Source: Leptospirales bacterium | Lineage (GTDB): Bacteria; Spirochaetota; Leptospiria; Leptospirales; Leptospiraceae | Direction: 5' to 3' | Length of the DNA: 64,000 nt | Assembly: GCA_013297885.1 (NCBI GenBank) | Contig: JAAFIR010000002.1 | Location: forward strand, 185,148 to 249,147 | Part shown: positions 17,155 to 26,768 of the stretch, one piece after another | How the letters are laid out: every line of letters starts with the position of its first letter | How positions within the stretch are numbered: the stretch's first letter is position 1 | Notes under the pieces: generated by a model | The model's database searches: none | Told to the model about the DNA's origin: nothing | What the model saw: only the letters and a program-made list of their open reading frames with translations | Program-made: the position numbers and the translations under genes

Positions 17155-18248
17155 TGGATAAAAAGAAACTAATTTTATTAGCAGCAATTTTAGTTTTATT
17201 GTTTATTGATATTAGTTTTAGTTTTTATGTTTACCAACCTTATTTTTGGTCAGGTTTTATTGCATTAATTTTATACATTGGTTCTAGAGATTATTATTTA
17301 AATTTCAGAAGCAAACTTCCTGAAAAAATAAAAAACTATTCAGCAGTATTTATGATTCTTCTTGTTCTAATCATCATTGTTATACCTTTAATTTTTATTG
17401 TTAGAACTTTACTTGATGAAATGATTTCTCTTTTATTTGTTTTAAAAGTAAATTTAAGTGAAGACAGAATCATTCCCACCATCATGAGCATTCAATTAGT
17501 CACAGATTATTTTACAGATTCTGAATTTTTCTGGGTTCAACTTCCAAATATGTATTTAGAAATTGTAAAATCTTATGGAGATGTTCTAAATGTGGATTCA
17601 CTTTATGGAATTCTAAGCAATACAACTTCTTTTGTTTTGGGTGGTTTAAAAATCCCACTTAGCATGTTTGTAAATATTTGTTTTTCATTTATGTTACTTT
17701 TTTTCTTATACAAAGACGGTCATAAAATTGAAGACTTTATGATGAAACAACTTCCATTTTCAGAATCTATTGAAAAAGAAATTGGACAAAAAATTTCTGA
17801 AGCTGTTAAAGCGGTTTTAAAAGGAAATATTTTAATTTCATTTTTACAAGGTTTGTTTGCTGGTCTTTTATTATTTTTTGTGGGAATCCCAAATCCAATT
17901 TTGTATGGGAGTATTGCTTCGTTTTTTTCATTAATCCCCATAATTGGCACAATGGTTGTTTGGTTACCAGCAGGACTATATATAGCTTTTTTTGAAGAAA
18001 ATTTAATTTTAGCAATTATTTATATGGTTCTCTCTTTTTCAGCATATTTAGTTTTAGAAAATTTAATTAAACCGGGACTTCTTGACAAAAAATTAAAAGT
18101 GCATCCATTTTTATTATTTTTATCACTACTTGGTGGAATTCAAGAATTTGGAATTATTGGTTTAGTAGTTGGACCAATTGCTGTTACTATTTTAGTTATC
18201 ATCTGGGATTTTTGGGTCTATTATAAAAATTCAGATTTAAAGAGTTAA
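17154..18248 (+). CDS. AI-2E/PerM-family membrane permease
   Basis: This 364-residue polytopic protein has the layout of the UPF0118/AI-2E exporter family: two N-terminal helices, a large loop, then a cluster of C-terminal helices. The conserved C-terminal features are GIPNPILYGSIASFFSLIPI and PAGLY, with the late motif LLGGIQEFGIIGLVVGPIAV (GxxxFGxxGxxxGP). Family members have been linked to autoinducer-2 release or Na+/H+ antiport, so the substrate here is open. It overlaps its upstream neighbour by one base and ends two bases before xseA. Confidence 0.85.
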   Translation: MDKKKLILLAAILVLLFIDISFSFYVYQPYFWSGFIALILYIGSRDYYLNFRSKLPEKIKNYSAVFMILLVLIIIVIPLIFIVRTLLDEMISLLFVLKVNLSEDRIIPTIMSIQLVTDYFTDSEFFWVQLPNMYLEIVKSYGDVLNVDSLYGILSNTTSFVLGGLKIPLSMFVNICFSFMLLFFLYKDGHKIEDFMMKQLPFSESIEKEIGQKISEAVKAVLKGNILISFLQGLFAGLLLFFVGIPNPILYGSIASFFSLIPIIGTMVVWLPAGLYIAFFEENLILAIIYMVLSFSAYLVLENLIKPGLLDKKLKVHPFLLFLSLLGGIQEFGIIGLVVGPIAVTILVIIWDFWVYYKNSDLKS

Positions 18249-18250
18249 AC

Positions 18251-19522
18251 TTGCCAGAACCAAATAAACCTTTTTCAGTTAGTGAACTTACAAAAACAAT
18301 TAAATCCATTTTATCTGAAAATTCCTCTTTAAAAAATATTTGGGTGAGAGGAGAAATTTCTTCTTTATCAACAAACTCTAGCGGTCATATATATTTTGGT
18401 CTAAAAGATGCTGGTTCTAAAATTCAATGTGCTTATTTTTATTTTCAAAATAGAAATTACACTGGAAAAAAATTAACTGATGGAATGGAAGTTCAAATCC
18501 AAGGCTCTATCAATGTATATGAACCTGGTGGTTATTATAATTTTGTAGTTTCAAAAGTAGAAGAGCTTGGCCGCGGTGATATATTTTATCAAATTGAAGA
18601 GCTGAAAAAAAAGTTAGACAAACTCGGAATTTTTGATGAGTCTAACAAAAAACCAATTCCTAAATTTATAAAAACTCTTGGTATTGCAACATCAAGTACT
18701 GGAGCTGCAGTAGAAGATATAATTCGCATCGCAAAAGAAAGATACCCAAATTTGAATATTCTAATTTCTCCTTGTCAAGTTCAAGGAGAGCTTGCACCAA
18801 ATAGTATTGTTCGTGCAATCGAAGAATTAAACAATCCAATTTGGGAAGTTGATGTTATAATTGCAGGTCGTGGTGGTGGAAGTTACGAAGACCTCATGGC
18901 ATTTAACGACGAAAAAGTGGTGATGGCTTTTTACAATTCAATGCTTCCAATTATTTCAGCAGTTGGTCATCAAGTAGATAATTTAATCACAGACCTAGCT
19001 GCAGATCTCAGAGCCCCTACTCCCACTGCAGCAGCTGAAATTGCAGTTCCAGAACTTTCAGAAGCTTCTGAATATCTTGATGATTTGGAATACCGTTTGG
19101 ATTTGGCATTAAAAAATTTAAAAGACAAGTCCAAAGAAAAACTAAAATCTATTTTAAACAAAAGAATTTTTAACGAGCCAATTTTGATTTTAGCAGATAG
19201 AAGTATGAGAGTTGATGAAACTTTGAATAAAATTTTTCTTCTTGGTAAAAATAATTTTTCCTCAAAAAAAAATCTATTAACAAAATATGAAGTAATGAAT
19301 TTATATATCAAAGCATTAATTGAAAAAAAACGAAAAAAATTTGAACTTGGTAACGAAAGAGTTTTAAATTTTTCTCCCCTTGAAACATTAAAACGTGGCT
19401 ATTCAGTTCTAAGAAACAAAAATAAAGAAGTTATCACAAGTCTAGAACAAGTGAAAAAAGGTGAAAAATTAGAAATCATTTTAAAAGACGAAAAAAAATT
19501 AAATGTAATTGTGGGAGAATAA
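18251..19522 (+). CDS. xseA: exodeoxyribonuclease VII large subunit
   Basis: The 423-residue protein has an N-terminal OB fold ([20 protein letters not shown]) and the XseA catalytic core: [41 protein letters not shown] and [13 protein letters not shown], followed by a long coiled coil and the final LKRGYSVL motif. It degrades single-stranded DNA from both ends as a complex with XseB. The start is a TTG at 18251, only two bases after the permease stop, giving [13 protein letters not shown]. xseB follows directly. Confidence 0.94.
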   Translation: MPEPNKPFSVSELTKTIKSILSENSSLKNIWVRGEISSLSTNSSGHIYFGLKDAGSKIQCAYFYFQNRNYTGKKLTDGMEVQIQGSINVYEPGGYYNFVVSKVEELGRGDIFYQIEELKKKLDKLGIFDESNKKPIPKFIKTLGIATSSTGAAVEDIIRIAKERYPNLNILISPCQVQGELAPNSIVRAIEELNNPIWEVDVIIAGRGGGSYEDLMAFNDEKVVMAFYNSMLPIISAVGHQVDNLITDLAADLRAPTPTAAAEIAVPELSEASEYLDDLEYRLDLALKNLKDKSKEKLKSILNKRIFNEPILILADRSMRVDETLNKIFLLGKNNFSSKKNLLTKYEVMNLYIKALIEKKRKKFELGNERVLNFSPLETLKRGYSVLRNKNKEVITSLEQVKKGEKLEIILKDEKKLNVIVGE

Positions 19523-19523
19523 T

Positions 19524-19790
19524 ATGCCAGCAAAAGAAAAATTAATTTCATTTGAAGACGCTTTGCAAGAGCTAGAACAAATTGCTGAAAAATTAGAAAG
19601 AGGACAATTAAGTCTAGAAGATTCAATTTTAGCTTATGAAAGAGGTATGGAATTAAAAAAAATTTGCTCTGATAGATTAAATGAAGCAGAAGGCAAAATT
19701 GAAATGCTTTCCAAATCTACTGATGGAAAAGTAACAAAAGAAAATTTAGTTAAAGAAACAAAAAAAAATAAAGATGAGATTTTATTTTAA
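19524..19790 (+). CDS. xseB: exodeoxyribonuclease VII small subunit
   Basis: I start at the ATG at 19524 ([14 protein letters not shown]) rather than the in-frame GTG at 19509, because a GGGAG ribosome-binding site lies just upstream and XseB proteins begin near the FEDAL motif. The 88 residues are two helices with the signature [19 protein letters not shown] and [15 protein letters not shown]. XseB binds the coiled coil of XseA and is needed for nuclease activity. One base separates it from xseA, and its stop shares a base with the ATPase start. Confidence 0.92.
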   Translation: MPAKEKLISFEDALQELEQIAEKLERGQLSLEDSILAYERGMELKKICSDRLNEAEGKIEMLSKSTDGKVTKENLVKETKKNKDEILF

Positions 19791-20602
19791 TGGATAATTA
19801 TGTTTTATCAAAAGAATTAGAAGAAGCAGTTTTAGTTGCTGAAATTACAGAGCGACCACTTTTATTAAAAGGAGAACCGGGAACAGGAAAAACTTTACTT
19901 GCAGAATACATCGCAAATAAAAAATCTTATCCAATTTTTAAATGGCATGTAAAGTCCACAAGTCTTGCAAAAGATGGATTGTATTTTTATGATGCAGTTT
20001 CAAGACTAAACGATTCCAGATTTAGTTCTGAAAATGAAAAAAATAAAGTAAACAATATTGAAAATTATATCAAGCTTTCGCCAATGGGTTTAGCTTTTGA
20101 ATGTGAAAAAAAATCCATTTTATTAATTGATGAAATTGATAAAGCTGATATTGAATTTCCAAATGATTTACTTCTAGAACTAGATCAAATGGAATTTGTA
20201 ATTACTGAAACTGGAAGATTAGTCAAAGCAAAACATAGACCACTCACAATTATCACTTCCAACAACGAAAAAGAATTACCAGATGCATTTTTACGAAGAT
20301 GTATTTTTCATTATATTGATTTTCCAGATTTTGGTTTGATGAATGATATTGTAAAATCTCATTTGCCAAAAATTGATTCTTCACTTTTAGAAGATGCTTT
20401 AAAAACTTTTTTTAAACTCAGAAGAATGGATGATTTAAAAAAGAAACCTTCCACTTCAGAGCTGCTAGATTGGATAAAAATTTTAGTACACCAAGGAGCT
20501 AGTTTAAAACCAATGGAAAAAATTCCATACATTGGAACTTTAATTAAAAATGAAGATGATCTTTTTGATTATTCTTCTAGTCTTCATGTTCCTTCAAAAT
20601 AA
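19790..20602 (+). CDS. MoxR-like AAA+ ATPase
   Basis: This is a 270-residue AAA+ protein with Walker A GEPGTGKT (about residues 28-35), Walker B ILLIDEIDKAD, sensor 1 TIITSNNEKELPDAFLRRC and a C-terminal lid. MoxR-type ATPases act as chaperones that insert cofactors or remodel complexes, typically together with a von Willebrand A protein. The next gene is such a protein and begins at the last base of this stop (TAATG). The client is unknown. The pair sits behind xseAB but is probably not functionally linked to it. Confidence 0.88.
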   Translation: MDNYVLSKELEEAVLVAEITERPLLLKGEPGTGKTLLAEYIANKKSYPIFKWHVKSTSLAKDGLYFYDAVSRLNDSRFSSENEKNKVNNIENYIKLSPMGLAFECEKKSILLIDEIDKADIEFPNDLLLELDQMEFVITETGRLVKAKHRPLTIITSNNEKELPDAFLRRCIFHYIDFPDFGLMNDIVKSHLPKIDSSLLEDALKTFFKLRRMDDLKKKPSTSELLDWIKILVHQGASLKPMEKIPYIGTLIKNEDDLFDYSSSLHVPSK

Positions 20603-21804
20603 TGTTTTTAGATTTTTTTTATAGACTTAAATTAAAAAAAATTCCAGTTTCAACTTCTGAGTTAATTGATTTATTAAAAGCAATTGAATTTTTTTCTAAA
20701 GAAAATGGATTTTTGTCTATTTCAGAATTTTATAGAATTTCTAGAGATTGTTTAGTAAAAGAAATTAAATACTATGATGAATTTGATATTTGTTTTGCAG
20801 AATGTTTTAAAACAAATATTTCTAACTCGAATGAAATTTCAAATTTACTTGAAGATTGGTTAAAAAAAGCAATTGAAAAAGAATTAACAGAAGAGCAAAA
20901 AAATAATGCAAAAAAATTTTCGGAAAGTTATGTTTTGCAAAAATTACTAGAGAGATTAAAAGAACAAAAAGAAAGACATGATGGTGGAAATAAATGGGTT
21001 GGAACAAAAGGAACTTCCCCTTTTGGAAATTCTGGTTTTAATCCAAATGGAATTCGCATTGGTGGTGGAAGTGGTGGCGGCACTGCATTTGATTCTATTG
21101 ATGAAAGAAATTACAAAGCTTATCGCACAGATGAATCTTTAAATGTTCGTCAAATTAAACTTGCACTTAAAAAATTAAAAATTTTAAAAAAAGAAGGCAG
21201 ACCTGAAATTTCTATCAATAAAACAATTGATGCAACTTGCAAAAATTCTGGTGACATTGAAATTATTTTTGAAAGGTCTAAAAAAAATAAATTAAAACTT
21301 TTACTTTTAATGGATGTGGGTGGTTCGATGAGTCCCCATGCTGAAAGAGTGAGTAAATTATTTAGTGCAGCTCATCAAATCAATCATTTTCAAAATTTTG
21401 ATTATTATTATTTTCATAATATGATTTATGATGCAGTTTACAAAGATGCAAATTTTCAAATCAAACTTTCTCTAAAAGATTTTTATAAAAAACATTCTCG
21501 CGACACAAAAGTAATTTTTGTGGGAGATGCTTCTATGCACTCTTACGAATTTTTTCAAAAAACAGGTCTGTTTGATTATTATGGGTATAAATTTTTAAAG
21601 AACAAAGAAAATAAAGACATCAAGACCGGTGAACAGCGATTAAACGAACTCAAAGAATATTTTACTTCTAGCATTTGGTTAAACCCAGATCCAAAAAAAT
21701 ATTGGCGACATGAAACAGTTGAACCCATCTCAGATATTGTCCCCATGTTTTTTTTAAGCCTTGATGGACTTGAAGATGGAATAAGGGAACTAGTTAGAAG
21801 TTAA
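20602..21804 (+). CDS. CoxE-like von Willebrand A domain protein
   Basis: A 400-residue partner of the MoxR-type ATPase. An N-terminal helical half is followed by a glycine-rich linker (GNSGFNPNGIRIGGGSGGG, about residues 140-158) and a VWA domain. The metal-ion-dependent adhesion motif reads LLMDVGGSMSPH (DxGxS), with a later IFVGDASMHSYE. VWA proteins of this class bind clients through Mg2+ and deliver them to the ATPase. The one-base overlap with the ATPase gene supports joint function. There is no signal peptide, so it is cytoplasmic. Confidence 0.85.
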   Translation: MFLDFFYRLKLKKIPVSTSELIDLLKAIEFFSKENGFLSISEFYRISRDCLVKEIKYYDEFDICFAECFKTNISNSNEISNLLEDWLKKAIEKELTEEQKNNAKKFSESYVLQKLLERLKEQKERHDGGNKWVGTKGTSPFGNSGFNPNGIRIGGGSGGGTAFDSIDERNYKAYRTDESLNVRQIKLALKKLKILKKEGRPEISINKTIDATCKNSGDIEIIFERSKKNKLKLLLLMDVGGSMSPHAERVSKLFSAAHQINHFQNFDYYYFHNMIYDAVYKDANFQIKLSLKDFYKKHSRDTKVIFVGDASMHSYEFFQKTGLFDYYGYKFLKNKENKDIKTGEQRLNELKEYFTSSIWLNPDPKKYWRHETVEPISDIVPMFFLSLDGLEDGIRELVRS

Positions 21805-21822
21805 ATTTTTTTAATAATGAAT

Positions 21823-21980
21823 GGGCGAATTTTTTCTCACTTAACAGTATTATACCGAAAAATTGAATCTAAAAAAAGTGAGAAAAAACCGTGCTTTACA
21901 TTCCAATCTTTTGCAACTATATTCAATTAAAAGAATCTTCATCTACTGCAAAAGGATTTCCATTTCAATCACTTTCGCAT
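21823..21980 (+). repeat. two-hairpin element A, copy 4
   Basis: Box 1 GGGCGAATTTTT leads into a hairpin (TTCTCACTT / AAGTGAGAA), box 2 AAAAAACCGTGCTTTACA, a second hairpin (AATCTTTTGCA / TGCAAAAGGATT) and box 3 CATTTCAATCACTTTCGC. Outer ends GCGAA (21825) and TTCGC (21974) pair. The copy fills nearly the whole gap between the convergent VWA and lipoprotein genes. Confidence 0.75.
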
Positions 21981-22013
21981 AGTATTGTGAAAATTTTGTT
22001 ATTAGTTCAAAAA

Positions 22014-23201
22014 TTAGATTTGAATATTATAATTTTTTTGAATTTTTAATCCTTCAATTGATTTACTTGCTTCTGATTTTAAAATTTTCATATCAGGTTT
22101 TTTATTACAATCTAAACTTTCACAAATTTTTTTTATTTCTTCTGTTATGAATTTAATTTCATTTTTTGAAATTAAAAATTGATTCAAATTTTCATAATTA
22201 GAAATTCTAAATTCATAAGCTGCTAAAATTTCATCAAAACCTGGAATTTTATTTTCTTTATCATGAATTAAAATGTATTGAGTATCCTTTACTAAATGTT
22301 CATTTTCAGTTAAGTATGAATAGTAATCTTGAATATTGCCAATAAGATGTAGTTTGCTGATTGTTTCTCGATCATTTAACCTTGGACTAAATATTTCATT
22401 ACCTACTGCTATTAAAAAAATAGATGCAACTATTTTTGTAAAGATATTTGGTCCATAATCAGTTATATTTCTAAAGACAAGAAAAATTTGTCCAGTTAAG
22501 ATTGTTCCTCTAGTAATAAAATATTCATTCTTGGTTGCTAAAAAAACTTTACTAACAACTATTTGATGTTTTTTATCTATTAAACTTTTTTTCTTATATA
22601 GTTCTGATTTGTCTTCCTCTTTTTCTTTTTCATTTGGAAATCGAATTCTTGTTTTTAATTCATTTAATCTTCCGAGTCGATTTCCTTTTTTAGGATCATC
22701 TAAATCTAATTTTAATTTTGAAACCAGCTTTAAAATCTCATCTAAAATATTTTGATTTTTTTTTGGAATGTTGTTACAAACAAGTCTTGATTCTTCGGGA
22801 ATTTTATAGTTAAAACCTTTTTCTAAAGTTTCCAAATTTACATTTTTAGTTAAAATAAAATTTTTCACTTTTTCTAAAATTTCTTTATCGGTATTTGTTT
22901 TTGAATTTAAAATATTTTGACAAGTCTCTTCTACAAAATCACCAGACCCAAAATGAATACTTAAATATTCATCTTCAATATATTCTTGTTTATTTGTAAC
23001 AGATTGTTCCACATATTTTTTTAATTTTCCAAATTCTGAAATGGAATCTCCATAAATTTCTTTTTCTTCCTCCATCATAAAACTAAATTTTTCTAACCTG
23101 GTTTTGCTTCTAGATGTTGTACAATTTACTAAAAATAAAATTAAGTTTAGATATATAAAAAATTGCCCGATTTTATTAATAAGAACATTTAATAAAATCA
23201 T
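22014..23201 (-). CDS. putative lipoprotein of unknown function
   Basis: The 395-residue protein begins with a hydrophobic signal (FFIYLNLILFLVNC) ending in a lipobox-like Cys, so it is probably lipidated. Most of the chain is charged and helical (EEDKSELYKKKSLIDKKHQI and similar). A short hydrophobic stretch near the middle (NIFTKIVASIFLIAVGNEIF) could be a membrane-associated helix. No family motif is recognised. It is flanked on both sides by element A copies (21823-21980 and 23242-23331). Confidence 0.6.
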   Translation of the reverse strand: MILLNVLINKIGQFFIYLNLILFLVNCTTSRSKTRLEKFSFMMEEEKEIYGDSISEFGKLKKYVEQSVTNKQEYIEDEYLSIHFGSGDFVEETCQNILNSKTNTDKEILEKVKNFILTKNVNLETLEKGFNYKIPEESRLVCNNIPKKNQNILDEILKLVSKLKLDLDDPKKGNRLGRLNELKTRIRFPNEKEKEEDKSELYKKKSLIDKKHQIVVSKVFLATKNEYFITRGTILTGQIFLVFRNITDYGPNIFTKIVASIFLIAVGNEIFSPRLNDRETISKLHLIGNIQDYYSYLTENEHLVKDTQYILIHDKENKIPGFDEILAAYEFRISNYENLNQFLISKNEIKFITEEIKKICESLDCNKKPDMKILKSEASKSIEGLKIQKNYNIQI

Positions 23202-23241
23202 TTTTTATAGTCAAAAAATTTATTTCAAAACTGATAAGCTT

Positions 23242-23331
23242 GCGAAACTGATCGAAGCGAGGTCAAAATTTTTTAAGTAAAAAATTTTGACCAGAGTGAG
23301 AGCAGGTTTTTTGCTTAGCAAAAATTCGCCC
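23242..23331 (-). repeat. two-hairpin element A, copy 5
   Basis: Read on the + strand: GCGAAACTGATCGAAGCG (box 3 reversed), a hairpin with arms GGTCAAAATTTTTT and AAAAAATTTTGACC, AGAGTGAGAGCAGG (box 2 region), a short hairpin TTGC/GCAA and AAAATTCGCC. Outer ends GCGAA (23242-23246) and TTCGC (23325-23329) pair. It ends five bases before the lgt stop. Confidence 0.75.
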
Positions 23332-23336
23332 CATTC

Positions 23337-24341
23337 TTAATTTTCATTTTTTGCTTTTGTAAAAAACATTCCAAGTATAGACCCAATTACAATCAAAATA
23401 CAAATCGCTTGAGCATAAGTTAGATCAAAAAATAAAATATTTCTATCTCCTCGAAAAATTTCTACAATCAGTCTTGTGAAACCATAATAAGCCCAAAAAA
23501 CAAAAAACATTTTTCTTTTAAAAAAAATCTTATTTTGGATTTTTAACATGAATAAATATCCAACAAATAGTAAAAAGCTTTCGTAAAGTTGTGTGGGATG
23601 AACTGGTGGGTAAACAACTGGAAATGGATAAAGTTTTAATTGGGTCAAATTTTTTACATAATCTCCTGATGCAATTGGAGGATAATAAATATTTAAACAA
23701 GCTAAATTAGAACAACCTGTTTGTTTAATATGAGAAAGAGAATTTGGCAAAGGAATATCAGATAAATTAATTTGACCAACAAAAATTTGAGAAATTACTG
23801 CTAGTGGATTTTGTGAAGTTGTATAAAGAGAATGAATTGATTTCCATTTTGCAGTCCAATCAATGCTTTCTTCTGAAAAAACAACACCAAAAATGGAATC
23901 AGTTGGACTACCATAAGCATCTCCATTTAAAAAACAAGATATTCTGCTAATAGACAAACCAATTATAATTGGTAACATCAAAGAATCACACCAAGTTAAA
24001 AAATCTTTTTTATCAATTTTACAAATTAAATATCCACCAAAACCAGTTCCCATTGTGCCACCTAATATTGCAAAACCTCCTGCTTGAGTAAAAAAAATCA
24101 ATGGATTATTAAAAAAAGAATTTGTATCCCAAAACAAAAAATGAAACAATCTAGCAAATAAAAATCCTGTTATGATACTAATAGTATACGCTCGAATAAA
24201 CCATTCATGGGTGTAACCTGCTTTAATACAATTGTATCTTTGGTAAAAAAAACCAAACACCAACACACCTAGTGCCCAATGTCCTTCATAACCATACATT
24301 TTAATAAAACCAAAATCAATATTAACAGGATACATAAACAC
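23337..24341 (-). CDS. lgt: prolipoprotein diacylglyceryl transferase
   Basis: A polytopic inner-membrane enzyme that transfers diacylglycerol from phosphatidylglycerol to the lipobox Cys of prolipoproteins. Family landmarks are SRISCFLNGDAYG (Arg133, Asn139-Gly140), HPTQLYE (248-254) and TRLIVEIFRGDR (Arg290, Glu294, Arg297). The position of the E. coli HGG motif reads AILGG, with no His. A loop of about 80 residues (160-240) between GDAYG and HPTQLYE is longer than in E. coli. Met3 is an alternative start. The enzyme suits a window full of predicted lipoproteins, and a lipoprotein gene lies immediately upstream with no gap. Confidence 0.9.
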   Translation of the reverse strand: MFMYPVNIDFGFIKMYGYEGHWALGVLVFGFFYQRYNCIKAGYTHEWFIRAYTISIITGFLFARLFHFLFWDTNSFFNNPLIFFTQAGGFAILGGTMGTGFGGYLICKIDKKDFLTWCDSLMLPIIIGLSISRISCFLNGDAYGSPTDSIFGVVFSEESIDWTAKWKSIHSLYTTSQNPLAVISQIFVGQINLSDIPLPNSLSHIKQTGCSNLACLNIYYPPIASGDYVKNLTQLKLYPFPVVYPPVHPTQLYESFLLFVGYLFMLKIQNKIFFKRKMFFVFWAYYGFTRLIVEIFRGDRNILFFDLTYAQAICILIVIGSILGMFFTKAKNEN

Positions 24342-25079
24342 TCATTTGTTTTGTTTTAAAAATATTTTTGCATTAGCTAAATTTCCAAAGAGTTGACATT
24401 TATCAGAACTTTCATTTGTCAACTTTCCTTTATTCCAATAAAAACATTTTTCTTCACCATTTTGGTAGTATTCATAATTCCAAGCATCTTTTAAATTTTT
24501 ATTTTTCTCTATAATAAATTCTTCTTTTTTTTCTAACATTCCATTATAACGATTAAAAAAATATTGAGAAGATCTATTGGTATTAAAATTTTTATATTCT
24601 AAATAAGTTAATGTAGAATACCATTTACCATTTTTTGCAATCCATTGCCAATCTCTTCTCAATTGATTTTTTTGGTCATCAATTTGAGTAAATGAACTAG
24701 GAAGTTTTTCATAAAAATTAATTTTAACTTCCAAATCATTTATTTTACCTTGAAAAAAAATTAGTTCTTTAGAAAAATTCCAGTTACAGATTATTTTGTT
24801 TTCAGGATTTTTATTTTCATAAATAGAATATTTATAATCAGACTTAGCACTTAAATTATTTTTATTACAATTTTGATTACTTGTTTTCCAAGATAACTCT
24901 ATTTCTTCCCAAGTTAATGTTGAATAAGGTATTATTTCTTTTAAAAAATTTTGATATTGATCATATAAAACTTTATCATTAATTCTTAAATCTGTAGGAA
25001 CCATGTTTGGTTTAGTACATTCAATAAATATTAATACAAAAAAAGTCATTATGAATGTAATAAGTTTAGGTGTATTCAT
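24342..25079 (-). CDS. putative lipoprotein of unknown function
   Basis: This 245-residue protein has an N-terminal hydrophobic signal ending VLIFIEC, an acceptable though unusual lipobox (Cys21). The mature part is rich in Trp, Tyr and Asn (QLRRDWQWIAKNGKWYSTL, YYQNGEEKCFYWNKG). Repeated YxNG/NxKG-like turns recall MORN-type or heme-free beta repeats, but I would not assign a family. Its stop abuts the lgt start with no intervening base, so the two are one operon. Confidence 0.6.
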   Translation of the reverse strand: MNTPKLITFIMTFFVLIFIECTKPNMVPTDLRINDKVLYDQYQNFLKEIIPYSTLTWEEIELSWKTSNQNCNKNNLSAKSDYKYSIYENKNPENKIICNWNFSKELIFFQGKINDLEVKINFYEKLPSSFTQIDDQKNQLRRDWQWIAKNGKWYSTLTYLEYKNFNTNRSSQYFFNRYNGMLEKKEEFIIEKNKNLKDAWNYEYYQNGEEKCFYWNKGKLTNESSDKCQLFGNLANAKIFLKQNK

Positions 25080-25126
25080 AATTTAATTTTCGTCAAATAA
25101 AAAATATTTTAGAAAAAAACTTGCTA

Positions 25127-25143
25127 AATTATTCTTAATAATT
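25127..25143. promoter_or_regulatory. inverted repeat in the presumed promoter of the TRL-like gene
   Basis: AATTATT (25127-25133), CTT, AATAATT (25137-25143) form a perfect 7-bp inverted repeat. It starts right after a TTGCTA hexamer (25121-25126) that could serve as -35. It lies 34 bases before the start codon and could be an operator, although the sequence is simple enough to arise by chance in such AT-rich DNA. Confidence 0.3.
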
Positions 25144-25176
25144 AACTTGTCATAAATTCATTTAAGGAGAATTTTA

Positions 25177-25509
25177 ATGAAAAAATATATCGCATTAGCA
25201 GTGGTATTTTCAATTGCATTAGCAATAGCTTGTTCAGGTGGTGGTTATTCAGCACCAAGTGGATCAATTTTGCAAGACACTAGTTTAGCATTAAGAAATG
25301 ACACTTTTGCACCAGGTACACCAGTTGGAGCAAAATCAGGCGAAGCATGTGCTGTTGGTTACTTAGGAATCATTTCTTCTGGAGATGCTTCTTTAAAAGC
25401 TGCTGCAGCTAAAGGTGGAATTTCTAAAATCTACTACACTGATTTCAGAAACGACAACTTACTAGGTTCAGTAATTAGCAAAACTTGCACTATCGCAAGA
25501 GGTGACTAA
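25177..25509 (+). CDS. TRL-like small lipoprotein
   Basis: The 110-residue protein has a lipoprotein signal (MKKYIALAVVFSIALAIACS, Cys19). The mature domain resembles the TRL family: GAKSGEACAVGYLGIISSGD, then ASLKAAAAKGGISKIYYTD and a terminal SKTCTIARG. The family is widespread in diderms and of unknown function. A strong AAGGAG ribosome-binding site precedes the ATG and a terminator hairpin follows. Codon use is clearly more GC-rich than in neighbours, so this is likely an abundant envelope protein transcribed as a single gene. Confidence 0.8.
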   Translation: MKKYIALAVVFSIALAIACSGGGYSAPSGSILQDTSLALRNDTFAPGTPVGAKSGEACAVGYLGIISSGDASLKAAAAKGGISKIYYTDFRNDNLLGSVISKTCTIARGD

Positions 25510-25519
25510 TACCATTTTT

Positions 25520-25543
25520 GAGGTTATAGTTTTCTATAACCTC
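25520..25543 (+). terminator. rho-independent-type terminator after the TRL-like gene
   Basis: GAGGTTATAG (25520-25529), a TTTT loop and CTATAACCTC (25534-25543) form a perfect 10-bp stem starting 10 bases after the stop. It is followed by ATTTTA and preceded by ATTTTT. The next gene begins at 25554, so some read-through to that operon is possible. Confidence 0.75.
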
Positions 25544-25553
25544 ATTTTACTAA

Positions 25554-26768
25554 ATGAAATTTATATTCAAACCAACCCTTATATTTTTTTTAACTCTATT
25601 TAGTATTTCATCTGAGACTGATGTAAAGTGGAGAGAAAAATCTGAAAAAGATTTATTAACTATACTTGAAATTAAAAACACTAAACAACTAGACAATTAC
25701 ATAGTTCAATTATGGACTGTAACTCCTGGGGTAACAGTTACAACTGCCTTTGGCCATTCTGCTTTAAGAATTTTTGAAAAAGATAATGAATTTAAAAACG
25801 ATTATTATATTGACTTTGGAGTTTATGATGCATCTCCAAAATTTTTCTATAAATTTTTAAGAGGTGAAGCTATTTTTTATGGAAACATTGTTCCAACCTC
25901 ATCTGCATTTCAAACTTGGGATACAAGTGGAAGGGGAATTCTTTCTACTGAACTAATTTTAGACTATAAACAAAAAGAATCTTTATTTCAGGAATTAAAA
26001 ACTGTTTTCCTTAAAAGTAAAGAAGGTTATTATTATGAAAATTTTACAAATAACTGTGTTACTTTTTTAAGAGATACCATTTCAAAAGGTTTAAACCAAG
26101 AATTAAAATTAACAAAAATTGATGAAGATAAAAATACTTGGAGAAGTCGAGTTCAACCTTATTCCAAACAAATTTTTTGGTTAAATATTGAAGAAACATT
26201 ATTATTTGATCATGATACAGATAAAATAAGAAATTCAAAAGAGATTATTTATCTACCTGAAGATTTATATAGAGCATTAAAAGAATCAAATATTGAAACA
26301 AAAGATAAAGTAATTTTACGGGATCGATGGGGAAATCAAACAGGAAAAAGTGGAACTATTTGGAGAATCATTTTTTATACAATTTTGATTTTCTCTTTAC
26401 CAATTGCACTCATAATTCCATTTGAAAAAATTGCGAATATTCTATTTGGACTTGTTTCTGGTTTTAGTGGAATTTTTGCCAGTGCAGTTTTTTTTGTAAC
26501 CTCATTTAAGTTTATGGATGAAACAATTTCATGGTTAATTGTCTCCCCTATTGATTTTATATTTTTGAAAAAATTTGAAAACTGGAATCGAAAAAAAATA
26601 TTTTTTATTTTAATTTCTATTCGAGTAATAATGCTATTAGCTGCAATTATTTTGAAATTTACTTTATACAAACAAGAAATTGGAAATTTACTTTTCTTAA
26701 GTTCAATGTTTTATTTATTTTTCATTCTAAAAAATAAAAAAAATCTTTTAGAAGTTTTTAAAAAATGA
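25554..26768 (+). CDS. DUF4105 (Lnb N-terminal-like) membrane protein
   Basis: After a signal peptide (about residues 1-22) comes a periplasmic DUF4105 domain: TTAFGHSALRIFE with conserved His, IDFGVYDASPKFFYKFLRGE, and TNNCVTFLRDTIS with the conserved Cys. These are the His and Cys that suggest a papain-like/NlpC-like fold in this family. The C-terminal half (about 265-395) has four or five membrane helices. It is the first gene of a four-gene run with 1-4 base overlaps. DUF4105 proteins are often near lipid or envelope genes, but the reaction is unknown. Confidence 0.82.
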   Translation: MKFIFKPTLIFFLTLFSISSETDVKWREKSEKDLLTILEIKNTKQLDNYIVQLWTVTPGVTVTTAFGHSALRIFEKDNEFKNDYYIDFGVYDASPKFFYKFLRGEAIFYGNIVPTSSAFQTWDTSGRGILSTELILDYKQKESLFQELKTVFLKSKEGYYYENFTNNCVTFLRDTISKGLNQELKLTKIDEDKNTWRSRVQPYSKQIFWLNIEETLLFDHDTDKIRNSKEIIYLPEDLYRALKESNIETKDKVILRDRWGNQTGKSGTIWRIIFYTILIFSLPIALIIPFEKIANILFGLVSGFSGIFASAVFFVTSFKFMDETISWLIVSPIDFIFLKKFENWNRKKIFFILISIRVIMLLAAIILKFTLYKQEIGNLLFLSSMFYLFFILKNKKNLLEVFKK

